Source of the DNA: CAJCIT01 sp963771305
GTDB lineage: Bacteria; Acidobacteriota; Terriglobia; Bryobacterales; Bryobacteraceae
Reading direction: 5' to 3'
DNA length: 64,000 bases
NCBI GenBank assembly: GCA_963771305.1
Contig: CAVYTS010000035.1
Location: 287,889-351,888 of the forward strand
Below the pieces are notes generated by a model. The model ran no database searches, was not told where the DNA came from, and saw nothing but the letters and a program-made list of their open reading frames with translations. The translations under genes were made by a program, and so were the position numbers. Shown here piece by piece: positions 53,172 through 62,189 of the stretch (position 1 is the stretch's first letter; the number at the start of each line of letters is the position of its first letter).

Positions 53172-53627
53172 GTGAGTTTGCGGAAGGTTTTGATGAAGAG
53201 GAGAGAGATGGTCATGCTCTCCCAAGTCAACTCGGGGGCTCGACGTGAAGGCGCCGGGTCCCACTCTTTTGAAAGGGCGGAATCCGCTCGCTTACAAGTC
53301 TGTGTGAAAACTTTGCGATAGAGTGACGAGTCGACTGTACTGCATCTTGGGACAGGCTCGCTCTGTCCGCGCGGAGATTGGGAGGCTTGAGTTGACAGGA
53401 GAGGATTTCGTGATCGCCTTGGACAGAGGCGCCTGTCCCGGTCGGCCTTGTCGGGGGTCCGCTCGCTGACGCTCGCGGTTCAGTGTTGGAGCACTTACGC
53501 TCGCGGTTCTGTGCTGGAGGCATGTAGATTTCACGAGCACCACTCACCCGCACTGAACCGCGCGCGTAAGCAAGCGGATTTCTGGAGTTTTCAACACAGG
53601 CTGAAGCCTGTGCCACGTTAGGAGCAA
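53172..53627. other. Intergenic region with repeats
   Basis: 456 bp, no gene seen. It holds inverted sequences (GGACAGGCTCGCTCTGTCC at about 53350; GGACAGAGGCGCCTGTCC at about 53422) and three copies of the dispersed repeat at about 53459, 53492 and 53549 (the last inverted). Confidence 0.5.
53459..53580. repeat. Cluster of three dispersed GC-rich repeats
   Basis: CCGCTCGCTGACGCTCGCGG at 53459, ACTTACGCTCGCGGTTCTGT at 53493, and on the minus strand CCGCTTGCTTACGCGCGCGG within 53549-53580. All share the core ACGCkCGCGGTTCwGTG with the copy at 42962. Confidence 0.55.
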
Positions 53628-54004
53628 ATGAAAACAAGAACACTGGTCGTAGCGAATGCGGCACTGGAAGTTGCAACGGGGTTGCCTTGATCGCCGCACC
53701 CGGATTTGGCGTTCATCTGCTCCTGGGCGCGGATCTTTCGAGCCCCGGCATCACAGTCGGCCGTTTCACCGGCTTGGCCCTGCTTTCGATGGGCATTGCG
53801 TGCTGGCCGAACAAGGAGGAAGCGTCCACGCAAGTAACGTGGGGTCTATTCACTTACAATCTGCTGGTCGCTTTTTATCTGCTCTATGTTCGATTCGGCG
53901 AAGGCTACAACGGCACTCTGCTATGGCCGGCGTGTGTGCTGCACTCCTCGCTGGCGCTGCTGCAGGCCCGGCCGGCGATCATGCGAGCGCGCTTGGCGGT
54001 TTGA
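53628..54004 (+). pseudogene. Small membrane protein, one frameshift
   Basis: ATG at 53628, AGGAG 5 nt upstream. The first 18 codons (MKTRTLVVANAALEVATG) are out of frame with the rest: one G is missing in the G-run near 53680, after which VALIAAPGFGVHLLLGADLS and three hydrophobic stretches follow to 54004. Corrected length is about 125 aa, with three or four membrane helices. The family is unknown. A homopolymer deletion is a typical sequencing error, so the gene may be intact in the cell. Confidence 0.65.
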
Positions 54005-54049
54005 TTACTATAAGTCAGCCATGGAACGAGAACAAAGGAGATTTACGTT

Positions 54050-54883
54050 ATGAGCCAAAATCACTTTACGATTAGCTTTCCCTTAAAGTCGCCTGCGGAT
54101 GCGAAGGCGATTGCGGCGGAACTTCCGCCCCTGATGCCGGCATTATTCCGGGCAGAGGATGGCATCGGGACCATCCACTACTCGCGCTTTGCCGTTCTGA
54201 GCGACAAGACGCTGTTATTCCTGGGCGACTTCGACGGCGAATTCAGCCAGCTCATGACGGATCTGGCCGAACACGCCGGGCGGATCTTCGATGCCATCTT
54301 CCAGCACGTGAAGGATCCTCCGCCCACTCCGATCGCCTCGAACCCGCCGGCCTTCGTCGAATGGGCCGCGGAACATCTGCTCCATGCGTTGAATCTCTAT
54401 ACCGCTTACCCGGACGTGACTGTCAAAGAGATTAAAGCCATGGCGTCAGCCGCGGACGTGGTGGGCGCCGGCGAACTGAACCCGTTCCTGGTGGTGCTTC
54501 CCACCAAGTCTCGCCTTGCCTTCTATGAGACAGAACTGCTCCTGAAAGCGCGGGGGCGCGGGATCACAAAAGATTTGGACACCGTTGGCACACCGCATTT
54601 CGCCCAGTTCATTCCGCTGGAGGACAACCAGATCGGTTTTTTCACGGTCTACGACGGCGACTTCGAAACGTACATTGCCGACTTCACCAAAAACATCGGC
54701 GAGGTCTTCGATCTGCTATTCAAATTCACCAAGGGCGCGCCGCCGTCTCCGTGCCGAAAGCACCTCCAGGAATTCATTGATTTCGCGGCCGGGGCAAACC
54801 GCACTCCCATCGGGTTCTACCAAGCGTATCCAGGGCTGTCGGTGCAAGACATCAAGGCGCTCATCGCCGATAGCAAATCTTAG
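54050..54883 (+). CDS. Internally duplicated protein associated with a DyP-type peroxidase
   Basis: 277 aa, AAAGGAG 10 nt before the ATG. The two halves are homologous: GTIHYSRFAVLSDKTLLFLG with DFDGEFSQLMTDLAEHAG (first) and GTPHFAQFIPLEDNQIGFFT with VYDGDFETYIADFTKNIG (second), each followed by a helix and a TAYPDVTVKEIKAM or QAYPGLSVQDIKAL ending. Each half looks like a ferredoxin-like alpha/beta unit. I know no experimental function. It lies 30 bp before the peroxidase gene on the same strand, so the products probably act together. Confidence 0.75.
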   Translation: MSQNHFTISFPLKSPADAKAIAAELPPLMPALFRAEDGIGTIHYSRFAVLSDKTLLFLGDFDGEFSQLMTDLAEHAGRIFDAIFQHVKDPPPTPIASNPPAFVEWAAEHLLHALNLYTAYPDVTVKEIKAMASAADVVGAGELNPFLVVLPTKSRLAFYETELLLKARGRGITKDLDTVGTPHFAQFIPLEDNQIGFFTVYDGDFETYIADFTKNIGEVFDLLFKFTKGAPPSPCRKHLQEFIDFAAGANRTPIGFYQAYPGLSVQDIKALIADSKS

Positions 54884-54913
54884 GCAGTCCCCCGGACAAA
54901 TAGGAGATGTGCA

Positions 54914-56503
54914 ATGAGCCAGGACAACAAGGAACATGGAAAAGAAGGCGGCCTGCTGGGTCATCTGTTCGGACGGGGCGGCCATGAAGCGCAAGTAGCC
55001 GAGAAGCCGGAGTCCGCGGCTCATGCGCACTCCAGCATCAAGACCACACTCGACCTTGCTGATATTCAGGGATTCATCCTGCGCGGCTACCGGATGCCTA
55101 TGGTGCGGCACTTCCTGCTCGCGGTGGGCGAGCCGAGCGCGGCGCGCAAGCAGCTTGGACGGTTGGTGAGCGGCGATGAATCCGACTCGCCGCAGATCAC
55201 CACGGCGCAAGACTGGCATGTCGGGTTCGCGCCGGGACCGGGAGACAACGCAGCCGAAGCTCCGCGCCGCAAGCCCGACTATTGCTTGAATGTCGGCATT
55301 ACCTGGTCAGGAATGGTCGCCTTGGAGGTTAAAGACCGGGTTCCGAGCCTTTCATTCAAGTCGTTCGGCGCGTTCACGGAGGGTGCGGCCGCGCGATCGA
55401 AACGTGTCGGCGATACCGGGACCAGTGCGCCCGAAAACTGGGTTGGCGGCTTTGGCAAGGGAAGCGATCACTTGCTTGTAACCCTGCATGCCCTCAGCCC
55501 GGACGCGATGACGAGTTACACGGACCGGCTCACCGCTTTGTTTGCCGAAGGCGATGCCTTCCGGGAGATCTGGCGGACGGACGGCATGGCGTTGATGGAG
55601 ATGGTGGATGGCAAGCTCACCTTCACATCCAAGGTTCCGTTTGGCTACACGGACGGCATCAGCATGACCACCGTTCGGGGAGGTCCGGAACACTATCCAC
55701 CCGATCACCAGCAGCCCTGCGAGTCCTGGTTGTTCGTGCTGCAGGATCACGCTGAAAACTACTTCGTGCCGGAGCCTCGCGAACTGGGTCTGAACGGAAG
55801 CTTCGCCGTGTTCAAGAAGATTGAGACTGACGTGGTGGGATTTGAGAACTTCCTGCAATCGAACAAGGACAAGATCGACCCTGAGCTGCTGGCCGCCAAA
55901 ATGTGCGGGCGCTGGCGGAACGGCGTTCCGCTGGAACTTTCTCCCGACACAGACAGCCCGCCGGGCGGCATTCCGCTGGATCAGCTAAACAATTACGAGT
56001 ATGTGAACGCGGACGGATCGGGTGATCCAAAAGGCTTGCGCTGTCCGGTGGGCGCGCACATGCGACGCATCAACCCCCGCGGCCAACCGGTTGCCGGTCA
56101 GGGCCATCCCGGCGGCAGCAACAACACGCACCGGCTGATCCGGCGTGGCCTGCCCTACGGGCCGGCATATGATCACACCCAACCCTACGACGGCATCGAA
56201 CGGGGCCTGCTTGGCTATTTCATCAACTCGAGCATCGAGAACCAATATGAATTCGTACTGAGTGAATGGGTCAACGACGCCGCGTTCGCCGGGTCGGTGA
56301 GGTTGAACCCGAAAGCAAAGGATCCCATGATCGGCGCGCAGAACCCCGAAGACAGCATTTTCGTGATTCCGCAGGCGAATGGCGCGCCTCCCATCAAGGT
56401 CACCGGGCTCTCAACCTTCGTTACCACCAAGGCTGCGGCCTATTGCTTCCTGCCGAGCATCACGGCGATGAAGTTTATCGCCAACTTGGGGCGGAGCTCA
56501 TGA
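54914..56503 (+). CDS. DyP-type haem peroxidase
   Basis: 529 aa, GGAG 8 nt upstream. After a charged, Gly/His-rich N-terminus (1-40) the ferredoxin-like peroxidase fold starts: LADIQGFILRGYRMPMVRHF, FGYTDGIS (GxxDG with the catalytic Asp), MCGRWRNGVPLELSPD and GAHMRRINPRG, where His382 is the predicted proximal haem ligand. No signal peptide is seen. It reduces peroxides with organic or encapsulated substrates. It is longer than the common DyP (about 310-450 aa). It is followed by a catalase-like gene 37 bp later and preceded by the duplicated-domain protein. Confidence 0.88.
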   Translation: MSQDNKEHGKEGGLLGHLFGRGGHEAQVAEKPESAAHAHSSIKTTLDLADIQGFILRGYRMPMVRHFLLAVGEPSAARKQLGRLVSGDESDSPQITTAQDWHVGFAPGPGDNAAEAPRRKPDYCLNVGITWSGMVALEVKDRVPSLSFKSFGAFTEGAAARSKRVGDTGTSAPENWVGGFGKGSDHLLVTLHALSPDAMTSYTDRLTALFAEGDAFREIWRTDGMALMEMVDGKLTFTSKVPFGYTDGISMTTVRGGPEHYPPDHQQPCESWLFVLQDHAENYFVPEPRELGLNGSFAVFKKIETDVVGFENFLQSNKDKIDPELLAAKMCGRWRNGVPLELSPDTDSPPGGIPLDQLNNYEYVNADGSGDPKGLRCPVGAHMRRINPRGQPVAGQGHPGGSNNTHRLIRRGLPYGPAYDHTQPYDGIERGLLGYFINSSIENQYEFVLSEWVNDAAFAGSVRLNPKAKDPMIGAQNPEDSIFVIPQANGAPPIKVTGLSTFVTTKAAAYCFLPSITAMKFIANLGRSS

Positions 56504-56540
56504 TCCTTTTCATGCGCCGGCAGAAATTGGGAGACGCTCT

Positions 56541-57608
56541 ATGCCGCCTCTGACCAGATCGTTCGGAGTCACCTTTAGCGCCGCCGAACGGAATCCCAGT
56601 GCGGAACAGGCTATCCACGACGAGATCGTCGAAAAAGTTCTTCTGATGCAGGCGAAAGCAGCCGCCAAACAGAACCGCCCACTCGGTCGCGGAACCCACG
56701 CGAAAGGCGTGACCGTTCGAGGGCAATTTGAAGTGTTGGATGTGACGGCCGGAGGCGACAACCTACTGGCAGCGCGGCTCGCCAAGGGAATGTTCGCGAA
56801 GCGTGGCGTCTATCCTGCCACCATTCGCTTCGCCAATTCAGACTCGGGCATACAGAGTGACTTCAAGGCGGACGTCCGATCGTTGTCGTTCTCGGTGGAT
56901 CTTACTCCCAATGGCGCATCATCTACCGACGCGACCGCCGGCCGTCAGGATTTCTCCTTGCAGAGTGCCAGAGCCCTGCCACTCAACGACGCGCCGGCGT
57001 TCCTCGCGATCACCAAGCTACTCACGGCAGAAAACCCGGTACGAGAACTAAGGGCGCTTGCGTGGCGGGACAAACTGCGGATCTTCCGGGCGCTGGCCTT
57101 GTTATCAGTACAGGCGAAAAAGCCAGGCAAACCGTATCAGCAACTGCGCTATTGGAGCAACGTGCCGTTTCGTCACGGCCCTGCGGACGTCGTGAAGCAT
57201 TCGACAACACCGTCCTCCGGCAATCCGGCGAGGCCGCTAGATCGAAAGAACCCCAATGCCCTGAAGGACGAACTGGCCCGGCACGTCAATGAGGATGCTC
57301 AGATGAGCAGCTTCGATTTCGGGCTCCAGTTACTCGACACGGGAAAGATGACCTATTGGGGCAAGCCCCGCGACGCCGACTTCTGGATTGAGAACGCGAG
57401 TGTCGCCTGGGACGAAGTGGAAGCGCCGTTCCACACCGTGGCGCGGCTCACGCTGCTACCGAAGTCACAGTTGGAGCCGGCGGCGGCGGAATCGACCTAT
57501 TTTGATGTAACAGGCCACTCAACGGCAAACAGCACGCCGCTGGGAAGCATTAATCGCGCCCGCTGGGCGGGGGAGGCAGCCAGCAGAAAAGCTCGCCTGG
57601 GGCGGTGA
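56541..57608 (+). CDS. Catalase-like haem protein
   Basis: 355 aa. The catalase core is reduced: RGTHAKGVTVRGQFEV includes the His region, then YPATIRFANSDSGIQSDFKA, RSLSFSVDL and HSTANSTPLGSINRAR near the C-terminus, as in the small catalase-related (SrpA/Y4iL-like) proteins. Activity could be catalatic, peroxidatic or hydroperoxide-isomerising (as in allene oxide synthase-like members). It forms a likely operon with the DyP-type peroxidase. The sensor kinase gene begins 4 bp downstream. Confidence 0.8.
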   Translation: MPPLTRSFGVTFSAAERNPSAEQAIHDEIVEKVLLMQAKAAAKQNRPLGRGTHAKGVTVRGQFEVLDVTAGGDNLLAARLAKGMFAKRGVYPATIRFANSDSGIQSDFKADVRSLSFSVDLTPNGASSTDATAGRQDFSLQSARALPLNDAPAFLAITKLLTAENPVRELRALAWRDKLRIFRALALLSVQAKKPGKPYQQLRYWSNVPFRHGPADVVKHSTTPSSGNPARPLDRKNPNALKDELARHVNEDAQMSSFDFGLQLLDTGKMTYWGKPRDADFWIENASVAWDEVEAPFHTVARLTLLPKSQLEPAAAESTYFDVTGHSTANSTPLGSINRARWAGEAASRKARLGR

Positions 57609-57612
57609 AACG

Positions 57613-59892
57613 GTGGCCGACCCTCTAGAATCAAGAGTGCCAGGTGCATGCGTTTCAACACGCCCTTGGCACAACGGATCTCTCGTGCCCCAATCTGTCC
57701 TCACCCGTACTCTTGTCATCCTTGCCATGCTGGCGCTGCTTGCCACGCACGTTGGATTGCTGGCCGCGCAGACTGCGGCCCAAGCCGTCCCCGAGAAAAA
57801 CGTTCTGATTCTGGAGAGCTTCACTGTCGGCGACCGGGCCGAGGCAGTGGAACATCTGGAATCGTCTCTGCGATCTCGCGTCAAGGCACCAGTGAATTTC
57901 CATATTGAATACCTTGAGTCTCTGCGGTTCAGAAACCCGGCCTATGAGGAGGGCGCGGTTGAAACACTGCGCCGTGCCTATGGCGCGCAAAAGCTTGATC
58001 TGGTGGTGGCCGACGTCTATCCCGCGCTTCGATTTGCCATCAATCATCGAAGTGCGCTGTTTCCGGGTGTCCCAATTGTCTTCATGGGCGTTTCGGCGGT
58101 GAGGATCCAGGCCCAGAATCTGGGACCGGGCGTAACCGGCCTCAGTACCATGAACTATATTCGCGGGACTCTGAATCTCGCCCTTCGCCTCCACCCGGGC
58201 ACCCGGAACGTGGCGGTCGTTTCCGGAGATTCAGATTTCGAGCGGTACTGGGTGGGAAAGACTAACGAACAGATTCGCCTCCACGCGGACGAGTTGCAAG
58301 AGATCGATCTGGTTGGACTTCCGGCCAGCCAGTTGCACGAGCGGATTCTCATGCTCCCTCCGCACACCATTGTTCTCTTTGAAATGCTGCCGTCGGCTTC
58401 GTTGCAGCCGGCGATCGGGGTTTTTGATCTGCTCGAAGAAATCGCGCGCCACGCGCCGACGTACTGTCCTGCCAACCACTGCCTTGGCCATGGTGCGGTG
58501 GGTGGATCCTACATGGACTCCTCCGAAGTAGGCGAGAAGGCAGGCGAGATCGGTGCTCGGATTATCGCCGGTGATAAAGCCGAGGCCATTCCCGTGGAAA
58601 CGGCGACAGCCGAGGTTCCTTATGTCGACTGGCGCCAGCTCCAGCGCTGGCATATCTCGGAATCCGCGCTCCCTCCCGGAACTGTTGTTCGGTACCGGCA
58701 GCGGTCGGTCTGGGACCTTTACCAGAAGTACATCATCGCTGCAGTGGTCGTGATGTTTCTTCAGGCTCTGTTGATCGGTGGGTTGCTATGGCAGCGGCTG
58801 AGGAAGCGAAAGGTCGAAGGCGCGCTTCGGGAGAACGAAGAGCGGCTTCGGGTGATGTCGGACGCTGCACCTTCGCTCATCTGGACCTCCGATACGGACG
58901 GAACCGTGACCTACCAGAACGAGGAGCGGCTCGACTTCAGCACCTTATCGGCGGGTATGGCACTGGGCGAGAAATGGAAACGATATATCCATCCGGACGA
59001 TTTGGAAAGTGTCCTCGAAGCAAACGCGCGCGCCTACGAGAATCAATCCGGCTTTTCCAAGGAGTACAGACTGCGGCGCCGGGATGGGGTCTATCGTTGG
59101 ATGTATGATTTGGCGGTGCCGCGGATCAGTCCGGACGGCGCCTTTCTGGGTTTCATCGGCTCGGCTATCGACGTCACGGAGCAGAAGCTGGCCCAGGACG
59201 CCCTGGAAGAACTAAGCGGCAAATTGATCGAAGCCCAGGAGAAGGAACGGTCACGGATTGCCAGAGAACTGCACGACGATATCTGCCAGCGCCTTGCTGT
59301 GTTGGGCCTGGAACTCGACCGGGCCAACTCCCCCTCCGATGTCTCGAGTTCTGGACGGAATGTGCGGATCATGGAGATCCGGCAGCAGTGCGCCGAGATT
59401 GCCAATGATGTCCAGGCTTTGTCGCACGAATTGCATTCGTCGAAGCTCGATTACCTGGGTCTCGTCGCCGCTACAAAAAGCTTCTGTGCGGAGTTCTCTA
59501 AACTAAAGAATGTGAATGTCACGTTCACTGACGAGAATGTGCCGCATCCTTTGCCGAAGGATGTTTCCCTCTGCCTCTTTCGGGTGACGCAGGAATCGCT
59601 GCACAACGCGCTGAAGCATAGCGGAGCCAAAAACTTCACGGTGAGTTTGCGTGGCGCGCCGGAGCGGGTCCGGCTTGAAGTGAAGGACGGTGGCGTGGGT
59701 TTCGATGCAGGGGCCGCCACCCGGAGGACGGGCCTCGGGCTGGTGAGCATGCAGGAGCGCGTCCACCTGGTGAAAGGGGTTTTCCACATCGAGTCGAAGC
59801 TAAGCCAAGGGACCTCCGTTGTCGCCAGCGTGCCGCTCGGCGGGGATATTGGCGCGGCGCAGGCAACCTCAGGCCGCGAGGCGACATTGTGA
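57613..59892 (+). CDS. Hybrid-type sensor histidine kinase with periplasmic-binding-protein-like sensor
   Basis: 759 aa (GTG at 57613; GTG at 57685 is an alternative that starts at the signal sequence LTRTLVILAMLALLA). The N-terminal periplasmic domain (about 60-350) resembles ABC_sub_bind sensors: VLILESFTVGDRAEAVEHLE, YPALRFAINHRSALFPGVPI. One membrane helix (IIAAVVVMFLQALLIGGLLW) leads to a PAS domain (LRVMSDAAPSLIWTSDTDGT), then HisKA_3 with His554 in RIARELHDDICQRLAVL and a HATPase with GGVGFDAGAATRRTGLGLVS. The stop overlaps the next start, so it pairs with the NarL-type regulator. Confidence 0.92.
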   Translation: MADPLESRVPGACVSTRPWHNGSLVPQSVLTRTLVILAMLALLATHVGLLAAQTAAQAVPEKNVLILESFTVGDRAEAVEHLESSLRSRVKAPVNFHIEYLESLRFRNPAYEEGAVETLRRAYGAQKLDLVVADVYPALRFAINHRSALFPGVPIVFMGVSAVRIQAQNLGPGVTGLSTMNYIRGTLNLALRLHPGTRNVAVVSGDSDFERYWVGKTNEQIRLHADELQEIDLVGLPASQLHERILMLPPHTIVLFEMLPSASLQPAIGVFDLLEEIARHAPTYCPANHCLGHGAVGGSYMDSSEVGEKAGEIGARIIAGDKAEAIPVETATAEVPYVDWRQLQRWHISESALPPGTVVRYRQRSVWDLYQKYIIAAVVVMFLQALLIGGLLWQRLRKRKVEGALRENEERLRVMSDAAPSLIWTSDTDGTVTYQNEERLDFSTLSAGMALGEKWKRYIHPDDLESVLEANARAYENQSGFSKEYRLRRRDGVYRWMYDLAVPRISPDGAFLGFIGSAIDVTEQKLAQDALEELSGKLIEAQEKERSRIARELHDDICQRLAVLGLELDRANSPSDVSSSGRNVRIMEIRQQCAEIANDVQALSHELHSSKLDYLGLVAATKSFCAEFSKLKNVNVTFTDENVPHPLPKDVSLCLFRVTQESLHNALKHSGAKNFTVSLRGAPERVRLEVKDGGVGFDAGAATRRTGLGLVSMQERVHLVKGVFHIESKLSQGTSVVASVPLGGDIGAAQATSGREATL

Positions 59893-60530
59893 CCCACATA
59901 CGCATACTACTGGCGGACGATCACGCCATGATCTGTGCCGGGTTTCAGAAGATTCTGGAGCCCCAGTACGAGGTGGTGGGCACGGTGGGAGACGGACGTG
60001 CCTTGCTGAAGGCGGCGGCTGAGCTCAAGCCGGACGTGGTTCTTCTGGACATCTCTATGCCCCTGCTCAATGGGCTGGATGCAGCCCGCGAGCTCAAGAA
60101 GACGATGCCCCAGGTGAAGCTCGTTTTTCTCACCATGAATACGGATTCCGACATCGCCGCTGAAGCCCTCCGCCTGGGAGCCTCTGCCTATCTCTTGAAG
60201 AACTCCTTATCCTCTGAGCTATTGCAGGCCGTGGACCATGCCATTAAGGGGAAGCAGTATGTCACTCCGCAGATTAGCCAAGCCATGGCGGAGACCTTCG
60301 TCCGCGATCCCCGGGCAGCTGGCCGGCTGAGACGTCTCACCAGCCGGCAACGGGAAGTCCTTCAAATGCTTGCCGAAGGACGGCCCATGACCGAAATCGG
60401 CGTTATTCTCGCAATCTCCCACCGCACCGTCCGGTTCCACAAAGCCAGAATTATGGAAGAACTGGAAATTACGACGAACGCGGAACTGGTGCAGTATGCG
60501 ATGAAAAACGGAATTATTTCATCGACTTAG
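59889..60530 (+). CDS. NarL/LuxR-type response regulator
   Basis: 213 aa, GTG start inside the kinase stop (GTGA overlap). Receiver domain: ILLADDHAMICAGFQKILEP, phosphorylation site Asp54 in VLLDISMP, LTMNTD and YLLKNSLSSELLQAVD. The DNA-binding helix-turn-helix is LTSRQREVLQMLAEGRPMTE then ILAISHRTVRFHKARIMEEL. The cognate kinase is the preceding gene. Target genes are unknown; the adjacent peroxidase operon is a candidate. Confidence 0.95.
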   Translation: MTHIRILLADDHAMICAGFQKILEPQYEVVGTVGDGRALLKAAAELKPDVVLLDISMPLLNGLDAARELKKTMPQVKLVFLTMNTDSDIAAEALRLGASAYLLKNSLSSELLQAVDHAIKGKQYVTPQISQAMAETFVRDPRAAGRLRRLTSRQREVLQMLAEGRPMTEIGVILAISHRTVRFHKARIMEELEITTNAELVQYAMKNGIISST

Positions 60531-60554
60531 GGGGGTCTGGTAAGCAGGTAAGCG

Positions 60555-60577
60555 CACAACCTGTCGCAGGCGACAGT
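60555..60577. repeat. REP-like hairpin, copy 2
   Basis: CACAACCTGTCGC-AG-GCGACAGT, in the gap after the first response regulator. It matches 50347-50369 except for the two loop bases. Confidence 0.6.
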
Positions 60578-60655
60578 GGTCAAGTTGCCGGTTTAACGTC
60601 AAACTAAAACTTGCGACCCGCGTTATCTTTACGCTATCCCCTCAAGGAAAGTGAC

Positions 60656-61051
60656 TTGCCCAAGATTCGGGTTCTTCTTGCCGACGACCACGAAGCGATC
60701 CTCGAACAGGTTCGCCTGCAACTTGGCGAAGATTTTGATATCGTCGGCAGCGTCGGGAACGGACGTGACGCCGTCGATGCGGTCCTCCGGCTGCAACCCG
60801 ACGTTCTTGTAACCGACATTTCCATGCCTGTTCTGGACGGACTTCAGGCCGCGCGGCGTCTACGTAGTTCCAATTGCGGCACAAAGATCGTATTTCTGAC
60901 GATTCATACCGACCCTGATTTTGTAGCTGCTGCACTGTCCACCGGTGCTTTCGGTTATGTAACGAAGCCCCGCCTCTCAACCGATCTGATCCCCGCCATC
61001 CAGCAGGCGCTCGAAGGCCATGTGTTTGTATCGAGAGTGGTCACGAACTAG
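60656..61051 (+). CDS. Receiver-only response regulator
   Basis: 131 aa from TTG at 60656, with AAGGAA 7 nt upstream (AAGGAAAGTGACTTG); the frame is open to 60611. Only the receiver is present: LLADDHEAILEQVRLQLGED, Asp54 in VTDISMPVLDG, LTIHTD and YVTKPRLSTDLIPAI. No output domain, so it may act by protein contact or as a phosphate sink for the kinase upstream. The stop overlaps that of the convergent membrane protein gene by 4 bp (CTAG). Confidence 0.87.
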   Translation: MPKIRVLLADDHEAILEQVRLQLGEDFDIVGSVGNGRDAVDAVLRLQPDVLVTDISMPVLDGLQAARRLRSSNCGTKIVFLTIHTDPDFVAAALSTGAFGYVTKPRLSTDLIPAIQQALEGHVFVSRVVTN

Positions 61052-61635
61052 GATTGGCCTTCCGTCCAATCGCTCCTGAGCCGCTCTACATAAGCGAGTT
61101 CTCTTTGCAACTTACGTGAGAACCGTACTGCTCCGATGAACAGCAAGACAGCGCACGACCAGGCAGCGAGGTTCGCTTTCAACGTGATGAATTGCCCGAT
61201 CGTGATGTGAGAGTTGCGGTTCAGTTCAACATAGACCCAAGCTGAACTGAACAAGAGCTGGACGACGCCCAACACGTAGCCGAACTGCAGACTTCCTAAG
61301 CTGGATTTGTAGCGTCGTTGCAGCAGATCGAGAAACGCCTCCGTGTTTGGCGCGGCGCCAGTCCAGTTTCGCCGGTCATTGAGCCAGCGAAAGAGCCAGG
61401 CGGCTATTAGCGTCATCCAAACCCAGGTGGCCAGCATTCTCACGGACGGCTGTTTCGAGGTTGCGGCCCAAGCGATAGCCGCCCCACCCATGACGACCGT
61501 CACGCAGATATCGGCAATCAGCATGACCCGCATGCGGCGCAGTTGCCGATTGGCCTTCTCGCGGAGACCTGCCGGCACGCGAACGTCGGTTTGCCACAGC
61601 GACTTCCAGTTTTCAAGCTCCAGATCCAAGTTCAT
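61048..61635 (-). CDS. Membrane protein coupled to ECF sigma factor, possible anti-sigma
   Basis: 195 aa. N-terminal cytosolic segment (about 1-35, LELENWKSLWQTDVRVPAGL), then four membrane helices (VMLIADICVTVVMGGAAIAW, MLATWVWMTLIAAWLFRWL, FGYVLGVVQLLFSSAWVYVE, LAAWSCAVLLFIGAVRF). It starts inside the stop of the ECF sigma gene (ATGA overlap). The coupling and topology suggest an anti-sigma factor without a zinc motif (no H-x3-C-x2-C). Confidence 0.72.
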   Translation of the reverse strand: MNLDLELENWKSLWQTDVRVPAGLREKANRQLRRMRVMLIADICVTVVMGGAAIAWAATSKQPSVRMLATWVWMTLIAAWLFRWLNDRRNWTGAAPNTEAFLDLLQRRYKSSLGSLQFGYVLGVVQLLFSSAWVYVELNRNSHITIGQFITLKANLAAWSCAVLLFIGAVRFSRKLQRELAYVERLRSDWTEGQS

Positions 61636-62189
61636 AACGTCTTCTCCAGCAATTTGCGCAATATACTACGCGCACGGGTCAATCGAGTTCCCCCGTTTGC
61701 TTCACTCACGCCAAGAACCTCGGCGATCTCCGCATAGCTCAATCCCTCCAACGCAAGGGTCAGGACGTCGCGATACAGGAAGGGCAATCTCCGAACAGCG
61801 TCCAGGATGGTCCGTTGTTGTTCTTTTACTTCGACCTGCCGCTCAGGATCAGGGTTCGGATCGTGAACAAGCAATTCTCCACCTTCAATGGTCTGTGGCG
61901 TCCGCCGGCTGACCATGTGGGCGATCGCTCGATTGCGGGCAATACGGAAAAGATAGGTTCGGGGCGAGCTTTCTCCGCGGAACGATGGCAGCGCTTGCCA
62001 GACGGCAAGCACCATCTCCTGGAAGAGGTCGTCGCGGTCAGCCGGCGTACTTGTAAATCCACCAGCCAGGCGGAACAGCGCCGGACCGTTTTCGGCCATA
62101 AGGGAGTCGAAGAACTCTTCCAACCCCGTTCGCGCAGTTTCCCGTGACACAGCGCTATGAGCCTTCGTCAGGAAGCCGTCAGCAGCCAT
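61632..62189 (-). CDS. ECF-subfamily RNA polymerase sigma factor
   Basis: 185 aa from the ATG at 62189 (frame open to 62228). Region 2: DRDDLFQEMVLAVWQALPSF and YLFRIARNRAIAHMVSRR; region 4: AVRRLPFLYRDVLTLALEGL then SYAEIAEVLGVSEANGGTRL. The first base region overlaps the end of the decayed permease gene by 11 bp, suggesting an original operon natA-natB-sigma-anti-sigma. The stimulus is unknown. Confidence 0.93.
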   Translation of the reverse strand: MAADGFLTKAHSAVSRETARTGLEEFFDSLMAENGPALFRLAGGFTSTPADRDDLFQEMVLAVWQALPSFRGESSPRTYLFRIARNRAIAHMVSRRTPQTIEGGELLVHDPNPDPERQVEVKEQQRTILDAVRRLPFLYRDVLTLALEGLSYAEIAEVLGVSEANGGTRLTRARSILRKLLEKTL

